A stretch of DNA of 64,000 nucleotides from Adiantum capillus-veneris (taxonomy: Eukaryota; Streptophyta; Polypodiopsida; Polypodiales; Pteridaceae): contig CM043947.1 in NCBI GenBank assembly GCA_014529385.2, positions 127,534,891 through 127,598,890 on the forward strand, given 5' to 3'. Shown one piece after another: positions 56,127 to 64,000 of the stretch (position 1 is its first letter; each line of letters starts with the position of its first letter). The notes under the pieces are model-generated. The model saw only the letters and a list, made by a program, of their open reading frames with translations, was not told where the DNA came from and made no database searches. The position numbers and the translations under genes were made by a program.

Positions 56127-58440
56127 TGAATGTGGTTTCTAATTCCTCACTCATGCAAGCTATGGTTCAAACAAAGAATGTTGAGAATGTGGATGTGGAG
56201 GAGTTGAAGGAACGGGAGCGACGTTCCAAGAACATTGTTATTCGTGGAATTCCCGAAGAGAAGTTAGAGACACCTCCTTCTCTTGCCATTGTTATTGAAG
56301 ATTTCTTCAAAACCCACGTTGGCATGTCCGGAGTTATGGTCTATGGATCACATAGAGCGGGGAAGCAAGGAGCTCCTCGCTCGGGAGAACGGCCAATTGT
56401 ATGCACCATGCTGGATGAGACCAAGCGAAAGATTATCCTTGATAATAGTTGGATCTATTTGAGGGATACAAAATGTTTTGTATGTGAAGATCGCACTATT
56501 AAGCAACAAAATATGCGTCGCAAGGCATATGAGGAAAAGAATAATAAAAACAAGGAGATCTCTCATGAAGAAAATGTGCCCAAGGAGGAGGCAAGTCTCT
56601 CAAGCAAATAGGGATGCGTGACCTATGAGACAGAGTTACAATTGAAAATATGCTTTTGGAATTGTAGTGGATACCCATGGAATGCGGGGGTTGGCATTGA
56701 TGAAATAACAAGCAAAGCTGATGTTGTACTTCTTGTTGAAACTTGGGAGCATGATACACAAAGGATTAACGGCTTGGAGGAAAGTCGGTTGAAAGGCAAA
56801 CGATTGTATTGTTGTTTTGTGGACTTTAAGAAAGCCTTTGATATGATTCCACGTAACAATTTGTGGAGAAGGATGGAAGAACTCCAAGTGCCAAGTGAGT
56901 TTATGCTTGCGGTTTCTCGAATCTATGAGAAGGTGATTTGTCAATTGCCCATGGGAAGAGAAATTTCAGAAATTTTTGTAAGCACTATTGGGGTTAAACA
57001 AGGATGTCCATTGTCACCAACTCTCTTTGGTCTATGCATCGATCAATTGGAACAAATGGTACTTGAATTTATGCAAGAAGAAGGCATTGAAGAGGTCACT
57101 ATTTGCAATGCGGTAATCATGCTTTTGTTGTATGCGGATGATGTAGTGCTTATAGCACACACTTTAGAAGATGCACAAAAGCTTATGGTTGTCCTTGATA
57201 ACTTTTGCTTGCATAGTGTGCTGATTGTAAATGAATCCAAAACAAAGGTTATGCTTGTGAAAACCAACCATAAGGAGAAGCCATGCATTGTGTACAACAA
57301 CGAGACACTTGAAGTTGTTGAGAGCTTTAAGTACCTTGGCCTTGAGGTTCCATCCAATCACAAGTGGCATGAATGTGCTATGCCTCGTTTGGAAGCGGGA
57401 AAGAGAGCATATTATGCATTTGAGAACATGTGTAATGCGGGAAACATCAAGTGTTGGGTTCTCAAGAAGTATCTTTTTGATGCATTGGTGCCACCGGTTC
57501 TTCTTTATGGAGTTGAAGTGTGGGGCGGGAGCATCTCAAAGTCTACTTGGAAAGAGTTTGAGAATGTCCAAAAGCGTTTTCTTACAAACTTTCTCCAAGT
57601 TAAGGCACAAACACCATATATGCTCCTACTTCTTGAGTCGGGATCTCTTCCAATTGAGGTTATGGGCATGGAAAGGGTTGTGGAGTACATGATAAAGATG
57701 CGTTAAAACCCCTCACATCGACTTCCTACAATTGCATGGGAAGCAAGCAAAAAAGTTCAAAAGACGCATAAAAGCAAGATCTTGAGCACGGGATGGATGC
57801 AAGACATAAAGAAGTGGTTTGGGAGATGGGATGCATTACACTTGCTACATGATGCTTCAATTGACTCTCAAGTGAATGAAGCTTTTCTACAACGCCAATG
57901 TATTACGGCTTGGGAGGAATCCGGTGGGTCACGCTTCATACATTACACCACCTATATTGCCCCCAACTAAAAAACCATGTTCTTCGCTGAGAGAGGAAAC
58001 CGTACTCACACTTACATGCTTGAGCCTATTCCCTTGTCCGCGATACGCACTATCGCAGCAATTCGGCTTAGCTCCCATTTCCTTCGATGCAAGATAGGAC
58101 GTTGGGGCAATGGAGAAGAGTCAAATCAATTGTGCACATTATGCTCACTGCAAGTTCGAGAGTCTGAGTACCACACACTACTAGAGTGCTCAACTTTTGA
58201 TCACATCCGAACTTGCTTCTCTCACATTTTCAGCCATAACTTAGACCTACACACTTTCCTCTCCCAGCCAAAGTGTGGGCTCTCCATTGCGACTCTCATC
58301 ACTACAATTTTGGAGCATCGAGAGTCACTCATTAGCCATACACATACTACATCACATGTAACTTTGGTCCCATAGGTCATATTTGACCTCCGAGGACGAT
58401 AATAAAATCTATCTATCTATCTATCTATCTATCTCTCTCG
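56127..58440 (+). mobile_element. LINE, internally deleted copy reaching the 3' end, plus strand
   Basis: Homology to the minus-strand copy begins at 56127 (middle of ORF1). ORF2 starts at 56618 and after 50 codons of endonuclease jumps, at GGAGGA, to the reverse transcriptase at 56783. RT: YCCFVDFKKAFDMIPRNNLW, GVKQGCPLSPTLFGLCIDQL and LLLYADDVVLIAHT with intact YADD; open to 57706. The C-terminal part (57720-58375) has a Cys-rich CTLCSLQVRESEYHTLLEC block. The 3' end is an (ATCT)n tail at 58407-58432 in place of poly(A). Confidence 0.9.
56618..57706 (+). pseudogene. LINE ORF2 fusion: endonuclease start joined to reverse transcriptase
   Basis: This 362-codon open frame encodes residues 1-50 of the endonuclease directly fused in frame to the reverse transcriptase. 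Compared with the minus-strand copy, the removed segment (most of the endonuclease and the RT N-terminus) is bounded by TGGAGGA at both ends, so the join is a microhomology deletion. The RT palm, YADD and thumb are complete, but the endonuclease is lost. Confidence 0.85.
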
Positions 58441-59215
58441 TGAAGATAACTTGTCGACCAACATACCTTTTGTATTGATCCTATGCTTGTCGAACATTTT
58501 GACGAGCAAGTTTCAACATATCCATGTGGTCTTGGAGAATATACTTGAACTACTAAAGTTTCTCACTTGTGTCAATCCCATAGTAACTGGTGACCTAGGT
58601 TAAAAACAATACATAAGCATGAAAGGACTAAATCCGATTGTCAGATGCTTGGGATTATTGTAAGCAAACTCTAGAATAGAGAGATAATCTTCCCAATCAG
58701 ATTGAATTTTGCTAGCATATTCTCTTATTATCTCCTTATTAGCATATCCTCTAGCACTTGATTAACACATTTAGTGTGACCATCCATTTCTAGATGTTTA
58801 CATTCCTGATGTTGAGTTATGTATCCAATTGTTTAAACATACTCCTCCAAAAATGATTGTTAAACTTGGATCACGATCACTCACAATATTGTTAGGCAAC
58901 CCATACAACATATATAGATTGTTAACGAATAACTTAGCTTACTCTGAAGTTTCAATTGCGGACTTGGTTGGAGTAAATTTGCAAAGTTTATTGAACTAAT
59001 CTGCAGCCATCCATAAGGAGTCATGACCTTGTACAATGGTTGGTAAACCCACAATGAAACCCATTGAGATAGTTTTCCATTTACCATTAGGAATCTCCAA
59101 TGGATACAAAAGACCTCTTGCTTTTAGGCCTTCCCTTGTGGAGTAGATAGCCATCATCTATGGGAAAATTGTTCCATCTCTGTAGCTCATGGCTCGAAAG
59201 AGGAGAATTAGGTGT
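58440..59215 (-). pseudogene. Degraded integrase fragment related to the 172-bp-LTR gypsy family
   Basis: On the minus strand, 59215-59120 reads SSPLSSHELQRWNNFPIDDGYLLHKG, which matches PLSSDELQRWKHFTIDNGYLLHKE in the element at 39806-45919. After a deletion, integrase sequence continues to about 58445 (GLPNNIVSDRDP near 58890, VNQVLEDML near 58760, FSPFML near 58640). Many stops. No LTR is visible. Confidence 0.75.
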
Positions 59216-59292
59216 GGAGAAAAAAGATAGGAGTCTCATATGATTTTGTCTCTCTCTCCTTCCTTTCGAAGCACGCAAGGAATGCCTCTCTC

Positions 59293-59296
<4 letters not shown>

Positions 59297-59354
<58 letters not shown>
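59297..59354. repeat. (CT)n microsatellite
   Basis: About 58 bp of pure CT. Open frames on both strands across it are artefacts. Confidence 0.97.
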
Positions 59355-59356
<2 letters not shown>

Positions 59357-59951
59357 GTTTGTTTGTGTGTTAGGAGTGAGCAAGAGCATAGTGCAGCCAC
59401 ACAGAGGGGTGCGAGTAGTAGGCTCTACGCACAGAGTGGGGGGAAGAGACTTATTGTGCTTCTTGCTTCCCAAGGAGGAGAAAAGCCTCACGCCCTCCCA
59501 AGGAGGGGATTTTTATGAGACCATAATCCCAAGGGCAACTACCAGTCTAGGGAGAGCAAGATGGCCAAAATCTTTCAAGAAGTTTTTAAACCGTTTCTGG
59601 GTATGGCACACACAAGGTCATTCAAATCAAAAGGCACAACATAAGTGTCAAATGGTTTGTATAAATATTGGCCTATATTGTTCGTGTATTTCCATCCAAA
59701 TTTTATGTGAAAGTGTTCAAGATTATTTTTGATTCCAATATCTTTTAGCAATTCCTAAAAAAAAAGCGTGGGGGTGTACAAACTCCATAAATTTATTAAT
59801 GAAAGTTAGGTGAATAAAGCGATATCTACTTTTTTAAACCTTATTTAAACCATTGTAAATCATTAGTTCTAGTAATTAAATGTTGTACCTTGTCATCTGT
59901 ATTGTATTCTAACATTCTTGGAGTTTCGCCAAAGTCCTCAGATCCACGATA
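59355..59951. other. No recognised feature
   Basis: I see no coding motif. The sequence becomes AT-rich after 59700 and leads into the 3' end of the unrecognised minus-strand locus. Confidence 0.4.
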
Positions 59952-61930
59952 TTATCGAGGTTGTTTTGATGATGATGCCGTATTGCTTGGTGTGTTAGCA
60001 ATACACTTTAGTTGTTCCCTACTTCTCAAGGGTTTAAAAATAGTGTCGATGGTGAGACCAATTGGGTGATGTTGAACTCCAGAGAGAAATGGAGTTCCTG
60101 GTGTATATAGTACTAAACCTTTTGTTGCATCAATCAAGTGTTCATGAATAGCGTAAAAAGCCACTACAGAATGTCGAACTTCAATGGGAAAAGATGTTAC
60201 CCATCCAATGAAAGCATACACTTGTGCGGGTCTAGAGGAGTAAGGAAAGAACCTCGAGAGATTTTGAAACACAAACCAGAGGAGGTTGTCAAACCATATG
60301 ATCGTTGCTGGGGAGTTTGAACCAGGGTTCTTCTTACAAGTGCACTTGATGAATGGTGTGTATGTGTTCGAACAATTCTTCAAGAACTTTCGAATGTTGT
60401 TTTCTTTTTCATTGAGTGATAATCCCTTTGTATGGGCCACCATGGAAGTGTTAGAGCACTTTTTATTGTCAATGTCTGACAGTTTTATCTGCTTTAGAGT
60501 AAAAGGCTTATCTTGTGATAGTAGATGTTTTGATTGAAGTGCCGATGTCTTGCATTGTTCAACTACATCAGGCGGTAGACTTTAAAGAAGAGCTAAAGAA
60601 TCAATAGTGAATGGAGCACATTGATTCAATATCTCAAAATCCTAGAGTTTGTTTTTGAGACGAACAACGTCGAGCTCAATCTGTCTGAAAAGGAGTGGTG
60701 GAATGACTTCACAAAGTGTATGGGCATAGATCTTTCATTTTTTTGAAAAGAAGGGTCGTCAGTTAGGCCTAGGGCTTCTTTTTCTTTTTGATCTAAGAGC
60801 TCTAGATGTAAAAGGGGGTTCACAATCTCCCAAGATTGCTTAATTTCAAGAGGAAGGATAGGGAGATTATTAATGAAATAAATCTTATTAACTATGGAAG
60901 GTAGTGAAGAGAAATAGAAGTCTAAATCTAAGCAGTCTTGAGCATCAATAAAGCATAGTGATAATAAAAAAGAGCTAAGTGCATTAATAAGCTGTACAGG
61001 ATCTTTTTTGGCAAGGGCTAAGAGTTTTAACCAATCATTAACCGAAGCTGTTTTTAAAGTAGAAAGCTCTTGTTCTTGTATTGCATTTTTCTCATAGTCG
61101 AGAATACTTTTATGAAAGTCCATCCCTTTGAAGCAAGAGGGCAAGCATTGTGTACCAATCGGTGACATATGAATCCTTTTATTGTTGGAGTATCCAAAAC
61201 ATGTAAGAGATACAATCCAGCCAACCTGAAGGATGTTTTAAAAGACAATATTATATATAGTGTAAAATGCAGGTAAGTTCAATATATGGTAGTTGTTCGA
61301 CCAAGGACAACTTGGGAAATAAAAAGAGAGAGATTAAATTTGATATCCCCTCTTAGAGAACCATGTATTGAAACTTGACCAAAATATACTAGAAAAGACA
61401 CTATTAAATAGATAGAAGACAAATTTCATTATCTTTATCTTGGTACAACCCGTTATGGTAGGAGAACAATTGAGCCTCAGAACCCATGAAAGAATGGGCC
61501 TATACCTGTCACCATCCAACACAAGCAGCCAGTTAGAACATGGGAAACCTTGATGGGAAGACAGGTATCCAAATAGTCTATTCTGCTTGTTATTGCTGTC
61601 CCATAGCCCTAAACCTCTTTACTCTCCTTATATGCATTTCAAGGGAGTTTCTTCTTTGCTTCTCTATCGGGCATGATTCATTTTTCAACGGTGTTTTCTA
61701 CAATGGGCTTGTTGGCTAGATTTTTATCTACCAAAGCTTGAGGTTGTACAATAGTTGTTTTTGGTTTGATGAGGAAGATAGATTTGCATCCTTCTGGAAA
61801 ATCATGTATGTCGGTGGGACGTGGCTTTTTATTGGATAAGTAACATCTCTTGCGAGTTTTAGGGCTGGCATCCTCAAAGGAAGGTATATTCCCCGTAGTT
61901 GGGCTTCCGATAGAAAGCATCATACCCTGT
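59952..61930 (-). pseudogene. Unrecognised protein-coding locus, probably spliced and decayed
   Basis: On the minus strand a first piece follows an acceptor-like ATACAG at about 61926 and runs 61923-61678, continuing past a stop. A second piece follows TTTTTAAAACATCCTTCAG-type sequence ending near 61228 and runs to 60626, then shifts frame near 60690 into a path reaching 59952. The combined product, over 400 residues from the second piece, has long non-repetitive stretches typical of a real protein (LDLDFYFSSLPSIVNKIYF; PAQVYAFIGWVTSFPIEVRH; FLSGVQHHPIGLTIDTIFKP) and a CTCKKNPG motif. I do not recognise the family. Stops are few: a handful in about 1.2 kb. Confidence 0.45.
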
Positions 61931-62214
61931 ATTACAAGTTCATAAACCAGATATTATCTATTAGTGGTCTATGCTTGATGATATACTCTAAGAGTAGCTG
62001 TAGAACGCTAAGCCTGAATCATTTCTTGTATAGTGTTTATATGTGTACTTCTTTTTTAAAAAAAAAACCTACCCCACCATTCGATAGAGTGAGAGTCTGA
62101 GAGGATAAAGAGAGAGAGAGACAGACAGAAAAAGACATATAAACCTTCATTTTGGGTTTACGTTGTTGTTTATAAGATATATCCTACTACTAAATAAGAA
62201 CTACTGTATTTTGC
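61931..62214. other. Possible intron or 5' flank of the unrecognised locus
   Basis: AT-rich with short purine runs and no coding motif. It may belong to the minus-strand locus ending at 61930. Confidence 0.3.
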
Positions 62215-62510
62215 AAAAATTTTGGCAGAGTTTTGTTTGTAAGTAGACTCATTTTTCAAAAAGTAAGCTTGCCCTCCTTGATTAGGAGCCTCACATGAGG
62301 TTTTTGTTTTTGAAAATCATCCAGAATTACTTGACAAAGTACGTACGCATTTTTAATGACCCGTTTATGTCAAACTTTTGACATCAAGAAACATCTTTTC
62401 TCTTTTGTCAAAATTTTGGCAGAGTTCTGTTTGCAATTAGACCTATTTTTAAAAATAAACATGCCCTCCTCTCTGAGGAGCCTCACATGAGGGGAAAAAA
62501 ACCATTTTGA
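62215..62510. repeat. Direct repeat of about 100 bp, two copies
   Basis: AAAATTTTGGCAGAGTTYTG starts both copies (about 62215 and 62408), and GGAGCCTCACATGAGG ends both (about 62285-62300 and 62480-62495). About 90 bp of unrelated sequence separates them. Confidence 0.85.
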
Positions 62511-62926
62511 AACACTTTCCCGAAGGTTATATCAATAAGCATAAAAACAAATTCCTTTCCAAGTAATTTGATCGAACCTTAAAGTATAAGACCATCCCTT
62601 TTTTTTCTTTTACCAGTACCAATTACACAAGCTACTTTGCTTTATAAACTTAGTGTTTCTTTGAAAAAAAAAACCAACTATTCTAACTTTAGGCTAAACA
62701 TTCTCTCAGTAGACTGGAAGTGTACCTGAAAGCCCAAGGTTGTCATTTGCATAATATGTGTTGGCACTGCACCTTGTCGGTTACTATGATGAATGGCTGC
62801 CAAAAAACATTCAATATGCTATTCCATGACAAGATGTTCACCATTGTTTGCCCTTCAAGTAAACACTGTTCTCTTTTATGCATAAAAACATTTGATTAAG
62901 CTACATGTTGTTTATATCCAATCATC

Positions 62927-63345
62927 AGAGTCAGTACATCGTATTACATCTTGGTTTAGGTTATGTAAACCCTTATATATTAGAAAAGAAGCATTTTTTT
63001 CATGCTATTATGAATAACCAACAAGAAACAGCCTTGTATAACATGCTTATGCAAACCAAAGAACATACAATCTCTCCCAATGTATATGGATCAACAACAC
63101 TGAAAACACAGTCAAGAATGCTTCTTACACTGTTTCAGACTCATTATCTCGATCTAGGTTATGCAAACCATTGTATATATATACTAAAAAAGCAGCCTTT
63201 TTTCCGACATTATGAATAACCAATCAAGAAACAATTTTGTATATCATGCTTATGTAAACCACAGAAACTGCAATCCCAATGTGTATGGATCACAATACTA
63301 AAAAACAGTCAAGAATGCTATTTACCGTGTAGTATTGCCAATGCC
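62927..63345. repeat. Tandem duplication of about 210 bp
   Basis: The blocks TTATGAATAACCAA, ATCATGCTTATG-like, CCCAATGTRTATGGATCA and CAGTCAAGAATGCT recur in the same order at about 63008-63122 and 63208-63322. The repeats are diverged by indels. No coding region. Confidence 0.85.
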
Positions 63346-63544
63346 CTGTTTGCCTTGATGATTCTTGCTCGCTTGTGTGCTGGGGTAGCCTGTTGTAAAG
63401 ATTTGCTGACTGTGTGTGTGTGTGTGTAGCTTGTGTATGAACGACCCCGGCACTACTTCCCTCCAGTGTGCATGTGTCTGTATGATACTAGATGTTACTA
63501 TGAAAATTTGTTAATCAGGAACACAACCGATCAACACTTCTCGC

Positions 63545-63546
<2 letters not shown>

Positions 63547-63595
<49 letters not shown>
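63547..63595. repeat. Compound (GT)n(GA)n microsatellite
   Basis: GT at 63547-63570 passes directly into GA at 63571-63595. Confidence 0.97.
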
Positions 63596-63596
<1 letters not shown>

Positions 63597-63713
63597 AAAA
63601 CGGATTCGTGCACTGTTTTGCTTTTGTAGGTTGTCCTCTTCATTTTATACACTCAGCCCAGTGCGGCGTCTTTACGCCTACCATGTGTATAAGCCATATG
63701 TATAATCTATATT

Positions 63714-63812
63714 AAGCCTTGCCCAAATCGGTGTAGCTATTGAGTTTTAAAGAGTTAGTCTTTTTTAAGCCTTGCCCAAATCGGTGTATCTACCGAATTT
63801 TAAAGAGCTAGG
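63714..63812. repeat. 52-bp tandem duplication
   Basis: AAGCCTTGCCCAAATCGGTG begins both copies (63714 and 63766), each followed by TTTTAAAGAG. Confidence 0.9.
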
Positions 63813-63819
63813 TTACATG

Positions 63820-63920
<101 letters not shown>

Positions 63921-64000
63921 TAGACAGAAGTCTATAATTGTGTTACCAGTTACTTACAAAGGATCTCCTAGATAGAGAGCTAGAATCAGGGAAAAGGCGA

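Overview
The window is AT-rich nuclear DNA of a land plant, and it is overwhelmingly made of nested, decayed transposable elements. The only intact host gene I can support is a three-exon LIR1 (light-regulated protein 1) gene on the minus strand at 15101-15745. It encodes a chloroplast-targeted, plant-lineage protein, which fixes the organism as a green plant. Copia and Ty3/gypsy elements, two kinds of LINE, a tRNA-derived SINE, long AG/CT microsatellites and frequent C-to-T decay fit a large, repeat-rich genome. A fern, lycophyte or bryophyte is possible, but I cannot place the species from the sequence.

Layout. 1-1985: the gag/protease/integrase 5' part of a minus-strand copia element running off the left edge. 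About 2090-8560: a decayed plus-strand Ty3/gypsy pol whose reverse transcriptase is split by a 1.74-kb solo LTR (3935-5673, ACGT target duplication). 8560-14420: a second retropepsin fragment, a stretch with repeated W-x-P-K motifs, a decayed charged/coiled-coil protein of unknown family, and spaced palindromes. 15101-15745: LIR1. 16340-18110: a tRNA-derived SINE and a LINE reverse transcriptase fragment. About 18590-21444: the 3' half of a plus-strand copia element with polypurine tract and 3' LTR.

21919-38862 is one 16.9-kb hAT DNA transposon, defined by AGGGATTTAAT terminal inverted repeats and an exact 8-bp GATGTTAT duplication. It carries a broken hAT transposase (minus), a protein-kinase-like pseudogene and a RING-finger reading frame (plus), and near its left end an array of hairpins with unrelated stems and a shared loop motif. 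A nearly complete Ty3/gypsy element (29698-38386, ACATA duplication) sits inside it. 38879-47773 is a minus-strand non-coding LTR element, itself interrupted by a Ty3/gypsy element with 172-bp LTRs and a TGAAT duplication (39806-45919). Its remaining interior contains a 63-bp-arm foldback resembling a young MIRNA precursor. 47770-53250 holds a minisatellite, a 518-bp tandem duplication, microsatellites, two strong hairpins and unassigned sequence. 53251-58440 holds two head-to-head pieces of one LINE family. 58440-59215 is an integrase fragment related to the 39806-45919 element. 59952-61930 is a decayed, apparently spliced protein-coding locus that I do not recognise. The right edge is tandem duplications and AG microsatellite.

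Order of events read from the nesting: minisatellite and non-coding LTR element first, then the hAT and the short-LTR gypsy element into it, then the long-LTR gypsy element into the hAT. Most of the coding sequence is dead. The points of greatest interest are the hAT with its hairpin array and kinase/RING cargo, the foldback at 46.5 kb, and the LIR1 gene with a probable GC-AG intron.
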